NCBI RefSeq assembly: GCF_000695835.1 | Contig: NZ_CP007521.1 | Span: 729,842 to 793,841, forward strand | Source of the DNA: Mycoplasmopsis californica | GTDB taxonomy: Bacteria > Bacillota_I > Bacilli_A > Mycoplasmatales > Metamycoplasmataceae | Direction of reading: 5' to 3' | DNA: 64,000 nt | Part shown: piece by piece, positions 9,716-20,358 of the stretch | Layout of the letters: every line of letters starts with the position of its first letter | How positions within the stretch are numbered: position 1 is the stretch's first letter | The notes under the pieces: generated by a model | Databases searched by the model: none | Seen by the model: only the letters and a program-made list of their open reading frames with translations | Told to the model about the DNA's origin: nothing | Made by a program: the position numbers and the translations under genes

Positions 9716-10449
9716 ATGGATTTTTATACCAAAATTAAAAATAGATATTCTGTTCGAGAATATGATACTTCTAAAGAGATTTCGCAAGATGATTACAACA
9801 AAATTATTGACGTTATCAATTCAGCACCTAATTCATCAAACTGACATTCATCAAGCGTTATTGTTGTCCGTGACAAAAATCTTTTAGAACGTCTAGGAGC
9901 AACTAGTAAGTATACCGGCGCTATTAAAACCTGCAGTATGTTTTTAATTTTTCTAGCAGATTATAATCGCCTTAATAATGCACAAGATAAATATTCCCAG
10001 AGTATGAATATACCAATCATTCTTCTGAGTCATATACTGTCGCTGTCGGAGACGCTTTCATTCAAGCAACTATGGCACAAGACATAGCGATTGAATTAGG
10101 CTTAAGCACTTGTTTTTTAGGTTTAACTAGAACTATTGTTAAAGAATTAACTGAAATTTTAGAAATTAAAGGCCAAGCTTTCCCTGTTATTGGCTTAACA
10201 ATTGGTTACGCTAAAAACAATGGTGAAATTAAACCAAAAATGAACCGCGTGTTTAATGACCGTTATGATTTTGAACGTTTAAAATCAGATATAGAGAATT
10301 ATAATCATAAATTAATATCTCATTTCAGTAAGATAAATCCCGATAAAAAAGCATGAAGCTATCAAGAAGCAACCATGAAATCAGCTTCTAGTTATAAAAT
10401 GGATACAGATCTAATTGAAGATATTTGAGGATTAAAACTTCAAAAATAA
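9716..10449 (+). pseudogene. Nitroreductase-family gene with a frameshift
   Basis: The two halves are parts of one FMN-dependent nitroreductase. The N-terminal half begins with KNRYSVREYD, the typical FMN phosphate-binding start, and runs to FLADYNRLNNAQDK. It stays open only to TAG at 10085-10087. The rest is in another frame, from about 9991, continuing through VAVGDAFIQATMAQDIA and ELGLSTCFLGLTRT to TAA at 10449. The switch point is near GATAAATATTCCC (9986-9998), where one missing A in an A run would explain it. It may be a real lesion, a sequencing error at a homopolymer, or programmed slippage. The neighbouring permease is also broken, which favours decay. Confidence 0.7.
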
Positions 10450-10450
10450 A

Positions 10451-10472
10451 TGACCCCGCAGGGTCATTTTTT
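10451..10472. terminator. Bidirectional terminator
   Basis: TGACCC-CGCA-GGGTCA is followed by six T and sits between the convergent nitroreductase and AEC permease genes. Confidence 0.9.
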
Positions 10473-10479
10473 AATGAGG

Positions 10480-11679
10480 TTAAGATATAATTGATGAATA
10501 TGTTGCGTGTGCTATAACTGTTCATACTGGTAAAGCTAAAAGACAACACAACGTTCCAAGAGAGTTTACTTCAGCAGTAAAGGTCGTGTGTTCGTGTTTA
10601 TAAGCGGCTGAGAAGATAATTGTAACCGCTGCAGGTGGACACGCAGCTAGAACAACAATAAGTGTTCCGGTTTGGCTGTTAATAGCACGTAGATATACTA
10701 AACCTGCAATAATACCAAAAATAACTAATGGTCTAATAATTAGCATTCTTGCAGTTGTAATTCAAACATCCTTATCAACAGCAGCTTTTTTAAGATTTGA
10801 GCTGGCTAATGAACCACCGATAACGATTCACGCAAGAGGAGAAATAATGCTTATACCAGCTTTAACAATTACACCTATAGCTGGGAATCTAACTAATAAT
10901 CCTTCTCAGAATTGTTTACCCTTTGTAACATCCGTAGCAAAATTGAACGGGTCTGAAGGGTTAGTTGTTAACTTAGCATTTAGGCCTGGTATAAATTGAA
11001 GTGCTCATAATATCATTGACGCATATAAAATTACAAGCATAGGAGTAAATAAAGCTTTAACTACTGGTTTAACTTGATCTTTTGTAAATTTTTGACCTGA
11101 ATATTGGAATTTTAAATATGAGAATGCACCAATCATGTATGGTAGGTTTCATACTTGAAGCAGTGCTGTACCTGTTCCGCCAAAAACTTCTTTTCCCAAT
11201 ACGTTTACAAGAGGTACTGCTTAGAATTGAAGTGATGCATAGGAAACCATCATTTGAGCGGCTAGGATTTTTTGAGCATAGCTTTCAACATACGCTTCTT
11301 CGTACTTAACTGACGTTGCTGATTTGTCAGACTTTTCGTATGCTAAGCGAGCTTTTGCTCTTAATTTTGTTGAAATTAAGCGTGGGAAAAACTTAACAAT
11401 TACAAAACTATATACAGCCATTAAAATATAGAATGCTGCCGATAGCCCTATAACTACTCCCACTTCTTTTCCGATTGTAGCATCAGCTGGAACCATGAAG
11501 GCAACTAAACACAAGAAAGGAAGAGCTCAATCTAATAAGAACTTAGAGATTTTACCGTTAATTTCCTTTGTGAATAGTCCTTTACGTGTGATAATCCAAC
11601 CGATTAGAACAAAGGTTAATGTTGCAAGAACGGCACCATATAACCCTTGCGAAGTTAATATCTTAACTAAATGGTTCAT
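10480..11679 (-). pseudogene. AEC-family permease interrupted by a TAA codon
   Basis: The frame encodes an auxin-efflux-carrier family transporter, often a malate or other organic anion permease, with about ten hydrophobic segments over 399 codons. Codon 153 (plus-strand 11221-11223) is TAA. It lies inside homologous sequence, between SYASLQF and AVPLVNVLGKEVFGG, and the frame is unchanged on both sides. TAA is a stop in code 4, so only a 152-residue product is expected unless the codon is suppressed. The start ATG at 11679 gives an N-terminus of MNHLVKILTSQGLYGAV. A single base change, such as TTA to TAA, would be enough to explain it. Confidence 0.75.
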
Positions 11680-11718
11680 ATTATCCTTTTAATTTAGATC
11701 TATTCAAAAATATAAGAG

Positions 11719-11757
11719 GTGGTACAAAGAGACTAAATTTGTACCACTATAATTATA
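11719..11757 (-). promoter_or_regulatory. AEC promoter with operator-like inverted repeat at the start site
   Basis: GTGGTACAAA (11719-11728) and TTTGTACCAC (11738-11747) make a perfect 10-bp inverted repeat with a 9-base spacer. On the minus strand a perfect TATAAT (11752-11757) lies 4 bases upstream, so the repeat covers the expected transcription start. It could be a repressor operator or a 5' hairpin. Confidence 0.55.
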
Positions 11758-12127
11758 TTAAATTAACACAGTTACTGAATGTTTTGGAGGTTTTGTTTCA
11801 ATCTCAGGCTGTTTTTTTAATACACTTTTCATTAAAAAGTTATTTATAGTACTTGAAATATCGTTAATTAAGCATTTTTAATTTAAAAGTTAAATAACTA
11901 ACTTTATGGAAAAATAAGAAGAACTTAACTCATTTTAAAGCTAAAAATAAAATTATTATTAAAAATCGTGAGAAAATATAACAATATTTACACAAATATC
12001 TTTTAAACATTGTGTTTTGTAATTGCCAAGTTTTGTAATAATTGAAATTAAAAATTCAAGACAAAAGAATAAATTTTACTCATTTATGTGTCTTGAATTT
12101 GCAACTTTATTTATATAAAATACTAAT
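11758..12127. other. Non-coding AT-rich gap
   Basis: No gene, RNA or clear repeat is seen. The sequence is mostly A/T runs. The leftward gene starting at 12490 ends at 12128. Confidence 0.5.
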
Positions 12128-12490
12128 TTACTCGTTTCCCTTGTTTTCTTTAGCCATTTCATTTGCAATTAGAAAACCCATAAAACAATGTGAAATAGCT
12201 ATTCCAACAAGAGGGAGAACCAACGCTACAATAAAATATGTTTTATTTTTTAGGCGATATGCATTTATTAATGTAATTATTCAAAATACAAGTCCTGCGA
12301 TACCAATTGGAATAAATAGTATTACAAATATTATAAAAAATGCAAGAGTGACAAAGGTGATGCTAGATTCCATAGCTAGTTGTACTACAAATAGCCAATG
12401 CAAAATAAGAACTAATATACCAAGAACAAAATTGGCAATTCCAAGTATAGAATAAGTTTTCGCTGTTTTTATTTCTTTTTGCTTAAACAT
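12128..12490 (-). CDS. Small four-TM membrane protein, unknown function
   Basis: A 120-residue protein reading from ATG at 12490 to TAA at 12128, once TGA at 12281-12283 is read as Trp. It has a short basic N-terminus (MFKQKEIKTAKTYS), then hydrophobic segments around residues 15-35, 45-72, 85-100 and 100-112, and an acidic tail. A GGAGAAAA ribosome-binding site precedes the start. No family is recognised. A plus-strand reading frame over the same bases is a shadow. It stands alone between two AT-rich gaps. Confidence 0.6.
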
Positions 12491-12937
12491 TTTTTCTCCA
12501 TTAAAAAATTCTATACCTATAATATAAACTGAAAAAATTGTTAAAGTCCAAACTTAAAAAATGATTTTTCAAAAAGCTATTTATTATTTAATTTTCAAAG
12601 TGAAATTTGCATTTTCGTTTTTAAGTTAGCTATAAAAACTTAAAAATTCAGTGTGGTTTATACCTTAATTTTTATTTTTTACTTTTAAACGTAATTTAAA
12701 AAAATATTAAAAATTTTCTCAAAGCATTTTTAGGTATAAATATAATTGATTTCTTAATTATTCGTGTTAAATAAAAAAGTTTTTATTTATAAAAATCATC
12801 ATTGAAAATAGAAAAATTATTAACGAATCAGTCTATACTCCTATAAATGTATAATTTAATATTTAAGATTTAAATTTACTAATATATAATTCACATATAT
12901 AAAATTAATAATTATAATAAAGTTTTGAGGAATTTAA
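12491..12937. other. Non-coding AT-rich gap
   Basis: This divergent intergenic region is made of A/T runs. It must hold promoters for the leftward membrane gene and the rightward HAD gene. No RNA gene or strong hairpin was found. Confidence 0.5.
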
Positions 12938-13855
12938 ATGAAAAACAAAAGATTTATGTTTGCCATTGACCTTGATGGTACATTATTATCATCAAGCGCA
13001 AAAGGTACAATTCACCCTATTGCCAAAGAAGCGATTGAAAGAGCTAAAAGGGAAGGTCACATTGTCTGCTTAATTACTGGTCGTCCTTGACTTTCAACAA
13101 AGCCAATTTATCATGAACTGGGCTTAGACACTGTGGTTACTAACTATAACGGTTCTCAAATTCACAATCCAAGTGATGAAAACTTTATTCCTTCAATCAA
13201 ATACCTAAATCTTAACGAAATGCTTTATATTTTAGGTGACCCTAAAGTTAAAGATGAGATTACAAATGTCGCCATCGAAGGTCCGGGATGAGTTTTAATT
13301 CAAAAACGTGACGACGATTTAGAGCGTGTATTTGGATTTGCTCAAAATCGTAAATTTGTTGTCGGAGTGGATTTAAATAAAATCCCGCTAAGCCCAACTG
13401 GTATTATTTTTGATGTTAAAGAAACAACAGATTGCGAAGAATTAAGAGAATACCTACGTTCAAGATATGGTGATTTAGGTGAATTTTCTTATTGATCAAA
13501 AGGAGAAGGTTTAACTCCTGTATTTGATATTACTAATGTATCTGTAAATAAAGGTCGGGTAATTTCATTATTAAGTCGTTACTATGACATCCCACTAGAA
13601 AATATTGTTGTGTTTGGCGATGGACACAATGATGTTCCAATGTTTAAAGTTGCGAAAGTTTCGGTTGCGATGAAAAACTCAAAAGACCCAGTCAAAATGC
13701 AAGCAACTGTTCGTCTTGAATATACAAATGCTGAAGGTGGTGTTGGGTACTATATTAATCGATTTTTAGATAACCCCGAGGCAGAAATTGAAAAAAGCAA
13801 TAAAGAACGAGCAAAAATGAAAACCGAAGCTTTTTTAACTGCAGATTTGGATTAA
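12938..13855 (+). CDS. Cof-type HAD-IIB sugar or nucleotide phosphatase
   Basis: A 305-residue HAD-superfamily hydrolase. Motif I is FAIDLDGTLLSS, with the nucleophile and acid Asp pair; motif II lies in CLITGRPW; motifs III and IV are near NKGRVISLL and FGDGHNDVPMF. The long C2 cap between motifs II and III places it in the Cof/YidA group, which removes phosphate from sugar phosphates or flavin-type substrates. Four TGA codons are read as Trp. The usual length is about 270, so there is a charged C-terminal extension of roughly 25 residues. The stop is 2 bases before the RNase H gene start. Confidence 0.88.
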
Positions 13856-13857
13856 TA

Positions 13858-14556
13858 ATGCAGTTTATTGAATTTGAGCAATATAAAGTTACTGCCGATG
13901 ATGAAATTATTGGTGTTGATGAGGTTGGGGTAGGTGATTATTTCGGCCCATTAGTTGCAGCCGCGGTATTTATTCCTAATATCAACAAAGAATCTATTTT
14001 GAAGTTAGGGGTTAGGGATTCGAAAAAAATTAACGACAGCAACATATTAAAAATTGCACCAAAAATTAAGAGTCTATGTACCTGGGGCGTTTATGTATTA
14101 ACTCCTAACGGTTACAATAATATGAGCAGATATAATAATGCTAATGAATTAAAAATGTTTGCACACTTAAATGCAATTGAAAAAATTATCAATAAAATTG
14201 AGTTTTTTCAGTATATTTTTATTGATAAATACTCAACAACAAATAGCATGCAGAAATATTTTAATAAATTTAAAGGCCCTAATAGTTTTGTTAAATTTAG
14301 TGATTTTAGTCAAAATATTATTTTGGCTAATAAAGCAGAGTCGCTTTCAATTGAAGTGGCTTGCGCATCAATTTTAGCTCGGGAAGCATTTTTAATTAGA
14401 ATGCAAGAATTGAATCGGCAATACAATATCAATTTTCCTTTCGGGGCTGGAAATGTTGTTAAAGAATTTGCGTTTAACTTGTGAAAAACACGTCCAGATA
14501 TCGACCCCAAGCTAGTATGTAAAAACACATTTAAAATGGATTTAAGCAGTGATTAA
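13858..14556 (+). CDS. rnhC: Ribonuclease HIII-like enzyme without N-terminal domain
   Basis: This enzyme cleaves the RNA strand of RNA-DNA hybrids, removing primers and misplaced ribonucleotides. The N-terminal IGVDEVGVGDYFGPLVAA gives the first acidic residues (DE...G) in the form typical of type 2 RNases H, closest to HIII. LANKAESLSIEVACASILAR is the second conserved block. The 232 residues start almost directly with the catalytic domain. Classical RNase HIII has an extra TBP-like substrate-binding domain of ~70-90 residues in front, which is missing here. The gene follows the Cof gene at 2 bases and ends just before a terminator. Confidence 0.82.
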
Positions 14557-14572
14557 ACTGAAATTCAATACA

Positions 14573-14599
14573 AAAACACACGATAACCCGTGTGTTTTT
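14573..14599. terminator. Bidirectional terminator
   Basis: AAAACACACG...CGTGTGTTTT stands between the convergent rnhC and MFS genes, with T runs on both strands. Confidence 0.8.
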
Positions 14600-14601
14600 A
14601 T

Positions 14602-16023
14602 TTATTTTTTATTAGATCATGGGAATGTATTAGCTTCAGGATCTGGTTCTTTTAACATTAATAAACCAATTACTGAAATTAGTGATGCAACAATAATAAT
14701 TACATACATTCAAATATTATTTACTGCGAATTTTCCACCAGCAATAATTGGGACTAAGTTAATTAAAATTAGAACAAGTGTAAAGAAAATAAATCCTAAA
14801 CCTCAAATTAAACTAAACATTCATCCAATTGTTTTAGGGTTATTATCTTTGTATTCGTGTGGTGTATTCAACATAACTCCTTGAATACCTCATAATGATA
14901 ATCCTGATAAGAAACCTAAAATATAGAAAATAACACGTGAAGTTATATCACCTTTAGAAACTCCTCATACGTATGTGATCATTGATAAAACATACAATGA
15001 GATTCCTAATAAAATAACTGATGCTATATATCATTTACGTTTTAGCGGGAATCTTGACCATAGGCCAATTGTAATAGGACCTACAAACACAGCAGCCAAG
15101 AATACAATATATCATTCTCTAATGTGTGTAGCTTCGCCCGCAGGATTTCCTGCTATTTCAGCAAGTTTTGGGAATATAACGTGCGATAGCGCTGTTGGAA
15201 GTACAACGGCACATAATCATCCCCCATATAGTAATGTTCAAGCTCAGGTAGCTTTTTTTCTAAAGTAAACCCCAAGTAATTTCAAGCCACTTTCTTGTTT
15301 TTCCATTGATTCTTCTTCTTGAGCTTTTTTAGCGTCAAATCTTGATCCAAAAATAATCATAACTAACAACGGAATAACATTTAAAGCTGATAATGTAGTT
15401 AAAATAGTTTTTCAATTATTCATAACAACATCGTTTGCTTTTGTGTAGTGTGCAACAACAAATGGTAAAACAGCAATAATTGTACCTAGTGGGTAGAATC
15501 AGATACCGAATTGCGAAACTACAGATTTTTGTTTTTTAGTAAAGAAATTAGCAACGATAGGTTGGGTCAAGATAATCATCATTGTCCCTCCAATTGCCAT
15601 TAATGTTCTTAGTACTAAAAATAATACATAACCGTATGGTTGGCTAGGTAGAAATTGTGCTGGGATACCTAGTAACGTTAATGATAAAGCTACAATAGTA
15701 GTATATTTGTGGAACAGTTTCGATAACAATAAAGCAACCGCAACTGATCCGATACCACGACCAATAGTTATACCCCAGTTGGCTGCTTGGTTTTTAAGTA
15801 AAAATGATGAATCATTTCCATTAATTCCAAAGTACCCTAAAATACCAGGGTTTAATATTGTTTTATCACCTTCAATACTGATACCTTTACCAGTTAAATA
15901 TCCACCAAAGCCTCAGTTAGCAATAAATAATAAATACGCTATCGAAATAAATAATCAAATAAAAATGCCATATAGCGCTTTATTTTTTTGCAACTTATCT
16001 TCAAAAGATAGTTTAGTCTGCAT
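14602..16023 (-). CDS. Major facilitator superfamily permease
   Basis: A 473-residue transporter with about twelve hydrophobic segments. GKGISIEGD and GITIGRGIGSVAVALLLSK lie in the N-terminal half, and a basic cytoplasmic loop between the halves contains FGSRFDAKKAQEEESMEKQ. RFPLKRKWYIAS is a loop motif of MFS type. Many Trp codons are TGA. A strong GAAAGGAGGC ribosome-binding site stands before ATG 16023. The substrate is unknown; similar mycoplasma proteins are often called hexose-phosphate or sugar transporters, but nothing here decides it. Its stop at 14602 adjoins a shared terminator. Confidence 0.8.
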
Positions 16024-16262
16024 AACGCCTCCTTTCATAATTGTTTACAAAATAATTTTGCTTTTTTAGCATACCATAAAAATTGAAAATAATGCCGTTT
16101 TTCTCCAAAATCCTGTAATTTATAATTGCAGAGGCACAAAAAAGGCAATTTATAGAATCATTTTTTCATTAATAAATATCTAATTAGATACTTTTAGCAA
16201 AATAAACCTCAAAATCCTCAATTTTTTTTGCTAGGTTTAGCAAGAATACTAACCAAAAAAAT

Positions 16263-16306
16263 AAAAACACATAAGAAACAACTAAGTACTTATGCGTTTT
16301 TATTTT
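16263..16306 (-). terminator. Terminator of the mutase-flippase fusion gene
   Basis: On the minus strand, ACGCATAAG pairs with CTTATGTGT around a 14-base loop (one G-U pair) and is followed by a T-rich tail. Confidence 0.65.
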
Positions 16307-16323
16307 TTAATCAAATATTTAAA

Positions 16324-19242
16324 TTATACTCACGGATTAAATATGAATAGAATTGAACCACCTAGCAAAATTAAGGTTAGTAGACTGAATGTAACAGGGT
16401 AAAATTTTGATTTTATTTTCTTAATTTCTTCAACTGAGGAAGTTTGATTTAAAGTTTCATTTTTAGCTTTATCACGATAGTGATCTACTCTTTTTTCGCC
16501 GATAAATACAATGAATAAAATTATTGCTGAAAGAAAGGTTGGTAATATAACTTCTCCCATACCTTTTATCGAGGTAAGAAGCGACGATCTTTGAGTTGCG
16601 CTTCATCCATTTGTGACATCGGGTTTTAAGATATATTCATAAACAGCTTTATTAATAATATCTGAGGTTCCAGTGCCACCAGGTGTTGGAGATATCGAGT
16701 TAATATTGCGTGCCAACACGCTAGCAACAGTCATATTGAAATATGAACCTCCGACCAAATCGGGTTGTAACATGTCTGCTGAAAGGGCGAATCAAGCTGT
16801 TGGAACATAGAAAGTTAAAATTATTTTTCAAAATAATATTTCTACAAAGTTATATCACTTGCGAAGTACAGTTTTTAATCCCTCTCTTACTTTATACAAT
16901 TCATATTGGTATTTTGATATCATAGCTTCCGAATCATAAACGTGTATAAACGGCAATCATTCAACCACATGAACAAATGTTTTTAGAATTTTATTTTGAA
17001 GTTTACTACTCAATGAAAGAACCAAAACGATAATAACTAAAAAAGTATCAATAGTTATTCCTAAAATAAGTGATATAAGCATTGTTAAAACTGCTGGATC
17101 TGATAAATTAGCGAAGAAATTGCCATAAAAATGAATGCCAATCGGCACAAATATAATTGTTAAAATAAGGTTTGAAATTTGCCATATAAAAGTGTTAATT
17201 ACTATTGAAGATAGCAACTCAGGTCTTGGAACATCACGTCTTCGTAAAAATCAGTATGTAGCTAAATCGCCTCCAATCGACTTCGGTGTCACATTTTGTG
17301 CCACAAGCGATATCAGCGAACCAATCATTAAGTCAGAAAATTTTACTTTCACATTTTGTCAGGTAAGTAGCCGTTTAAATATAATTGAATTGATTATTGA
17401 ATATAACGGGAACCAGCCCAACATTGCTATAAATGAAAGTCTTGTTCAGCGATCGTGATTAATTTGGTTTCACATCGTTCACAAAATCGCGCCAATGTTA
17501 GCATCCCCAATTTTTGTTGAATCTTTATAATTGTAAACAGAGTGGAATAAAAATAGGAATATACCAACTAAAATAAGTACCAATCCAATATATTTAATTA
17601 TTGAACCTAATTTAATTGTCTTTATTCTGTTAGTTTCTTTTAAATCTAATATATTATCAATAATTTCTTTCTCTCTAATAATTGCGTCTAATTTTCTTTT
17701 ATCATTTGAACGCATCCTAACATCAGAAAATAAATTTAATTTCTCAGTTATGCCATTGTATGATAAGACACACCTCTCGCCTTGTGCAAAACGTATTTCA
17801 TACTGCGTTTTTAGTGAATTATTACTGATTTTGTACTCGTTTATACTCGTTATTTTTTGATTCGCTAGTTTGCCTGTCATTTTTATGCGATTGATAAAAG
17901 GTTCTAAATTAGAGTGTTCTAAATCATATATTTTATCCACCGTGTGCGAAAAACCAAATTCATCATAAATCCTTGACAAGATATCAAAAAGAGTAAGGTT
18001 TTTTTGCTTATAAAAAGCAACCATGCGCAAAATTTCCAAGGCAAATGAATAAGCATTGTAAGTTAGTATTTCAGGATTAATAATATATTCAAACTCGTTG
18101 TTATGTGCTAATAATAAATTTTTGTTTTGTTTAAACTTATCAAATAACTCATCATCATTGGAATACGTGAATACATCCAAGTTATTTTTACTTGCAATTA
18201 CATCGACTAACGATCCAGTGTCAATACTGCGGGCTACATAATATTTGCTTAACTTAGTTCGATCAAAATTAGGATCATCGTTTATTAAAAAATATAAATA
18301 TAACCCTGCTAATTGCGAAGTATTTAAGTACTTATAAACATGTTTGTGCTTATACGAAACGACTAATCCGCTTCCTTTGCTATTTATAGCTATATTTACA
18401 TCGTTTTTTCTAAATATAGTTGAATTATGAATTTTATTTAAGTGTTTTAACTTAGATTTAAATCAATTTTTATTTTTATATTGATTAGCTATTGGAATAT
18501 TTAAATTTAAATTTTTGAATATTTTTTCAAAAAATTCGATGTTACTTCGTGAACCAAATTGTATATTTTGTCTTAGTTCTTCAATATCTTTTAATGAACT
18601 AGAATCTGTATAAAAATTAGTAATTTTGTCGATTATTTTGTGTGAATAATTAATTTTTTTAAATTTAATTGTACGATCAGGAATTTCAACGTACATATAA
18701 TCAGTCTCGGCTAGGTTTTCTTGCATATTAAATGCTCTATCAACACAAAAAGGTTGGCCATTATTGCAATAAAAACTAATTTGCATATTATTTTTTGAGC
18801 TATCGTGCTTTCCAATATATACAGAAGCGACAATATCATTTTCTTGTGCGACAACTCTGTGAAAAGTTTCCGGCAAAGTATCAGAAGATTCAGTCATAAC
18901 AACCTTAAATCCATAATCATCTATAACTCTGGCAAAAATATTGGTAAATAATTCACCGTGAAATGTTCTATCATTGATTAATAAAATTTCTTTCTTTTCA
19001 GCACAATTTTCCCTAATAACACGGGCAAAAGACTGAGCGATTGCAGTAGCTGTATACTCATTTAATACCGCTGTACCAACACCAACAGGGGCAATTATCT
19101 TATGATTAACAAAAACAAAGTTTTTGCTAAATGCACTATTAATGTTTTTGTGTTTTTTGCTAAATTTTGAACTAAAAAGTTGCTTAGTAAACGATTTATC
19201 TTTACTTTCTCGTGATCTTCACTTCTCAAAAACTGGATTCAT
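16324..19242 (-). CDS. Fusion of degenerate phosphohexomutase-like domain and flippase-like (UPF0104) membrane domain
   Basis: A 972-residue protein from ATG 19242 to TAA 16324, with several TGA Trp codons and no true stop. The first ~560 residues resemble alpha-D-phosphohexomutases: a start near VFEKWRSRESKDKS, a PVGVGTAVLNEYTATAIAQS region where mutases have GTAGxRG, and IGKHDSSKNNMQISFYCNNG where mutases have the catalytic TASHNP. The phosphoserine is therefore not obviously kept, so the domain may be inactive or a sensor. The remaining ~400 residues hold a series of TM segments with GGDLATYWFLRRRDVPRPE and SPTPGGTGTSD, the pattern of the lysylphosphatidylglycerol-synthase TM/YbhN flippase family. 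It may couple sugar-phosphate recognition to lipid-linked export (inference). fmt is divergent. Confidence 0.6.
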
Positions 19243-19318
19243 TTTTGCACCCCGCGATTTAAAAATAGTTTTATAAAATTATATATTTTAATTTCCCTAT
19301 GATAATATAATTGTTTTT

Positions 19319-20158
19319 ATGATAAAAATATTACTTGCTGGTACTCCTGAATTTGCTGTTGATATTTTTGAGCAAATTATTATAAACTACAATGTTGTTG
19401 CAATCGTTTCTCAACCTGATAGACCAAGTGTTCGTGGTCGAATTAGCTTACAAACTCCAACCAAGTTGTTAGCTCAAAAATACAATATCCCGTGTTTCCA
19501 ACCTGAAAAAATTGGTGAAATTTATGACGAGTTAAAACAACTAGAATATGATTACTTAATCACAGCGGCTTTTGGACAATTTATACCCACTAAAATTTTA
19601 AGTATTGCTAAAAAGTACAATTTAAATATTCACGGATCTCTTCTTCCTAAGTTTAGAGGTGCCGCTCCTATTCAATACGCTGTTTGGGAAGGAGAATCTC
19701 AAACAGGTATTAGTTTAATGGAAATGGTTAAAGAAATGGATGCTGGCGATGTTTTTGTACAAAGTGTTGTTAAAATTGACGAAAATGATACAAGCGCTGA
19801 TGTTTTTAAAAAATGTTCAAATGTCGCTTCTGAAAATATAGTTCAATGAATTAGAGACATTGACCAAAATAAACTTCAAAAAAAACCTCAAGACATCTCA
19901 AAAGTGTCGTTTAGCCCTAAACTGAATAAATCTGACGGCGAGATTAAAACATCAATGAGTGTTCAAAAAGCTCTACAAACAATAAAAGCTTTTTACCCCA
20001 ATCCTTGTGCATTTACTCACATAGATTCTAAAAGAGTTAAAATTAATTTTGCTACATCAAACCCTGTAAAAAATGCGCCTACCATCCAATTAAGTGATGG
20101 AACAATATACTTGGTGGATTATCATTTCGAGGGTAAAAAACGTGTAAAACTTAAATAA
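19319..20158 (+). CDS. fmt: Methionyl-tRNA formyltransferase
   Basis: Fmt formylates the initiator Met-tRNA using 10-formyl-tetrahydrofolate. Residues 1-200 form the Rossmann catalytic domain, with LLAGTPEFAV, SQPDRPSVRGR and the HGSLLPKFRGAAPIQYAVW signature. The last ~75 residues are the smaller C-terminal tRNA-binding domain. The 279-residue length is a little under the E. coli enzyme. A single TGA Trp at 19847 joins the two halves. The partner peptide deformylase gene lies at 42883. No strong ribosome-binding site is seen; the start is the first ATG after the divergent promoter region. Confidence 0.95.
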
Positions 20159-20284
20159 AAACGATTTTAATAAAGATGCCATCGGCATTTTTTTAATTGC
20201 AAACAAAATATCTTTATATGAAAACGTGCCACAAATTAAAACCTTTTTAGACAAAAACTTATAGAGAAAGTGGTTTTTGGAATA

Positions 20285-20320
20285 TTTTTGAAAAAAAAAA
20301 AAAAAAAAAACGTGTATTCT
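20285..20320 (+). promoter_or_regulatory. Promoter region with 20-A tract
   Basis: A run of 20 A (20291-20310) lies between a weak TTTTTG (20285-20290) and TATTCT (20315-20320), which could act as the -10 of the dehydrogenase gene. The implied spacer is 24 bases against an optimum near 17. Homopolymers this long tend to slip. The elements are seen; their use as a promoter is inferred. Confidence 0.4.
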
Positions 20321-20358
20321 AATTAATGATCGAACAAAAATAAAGAGGTTAACATTAT

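Noticed and set aside
9961..10020. Programmed ribosomal frameshift in the nitroreductase
   Set aside because: No heptanucleotide slippery site and no strong downstream structure were seen; a simple indel is more likely.
12042..12455. 137-codon plus-strand frame opposite the small membrane protein
   Set aside because: Shadow frame. The minus strand has a ribosome-binding site and hydrophobic segments, while this frame gives a Lys/Arg/Ile-rich sequence without a start signal.
14549..15268. Plus-strand frames of 97-111 codons over the MFS gene
   Set aside because: Antisense shadows; the minus strand encodes a continuous twelve-segment transporter.
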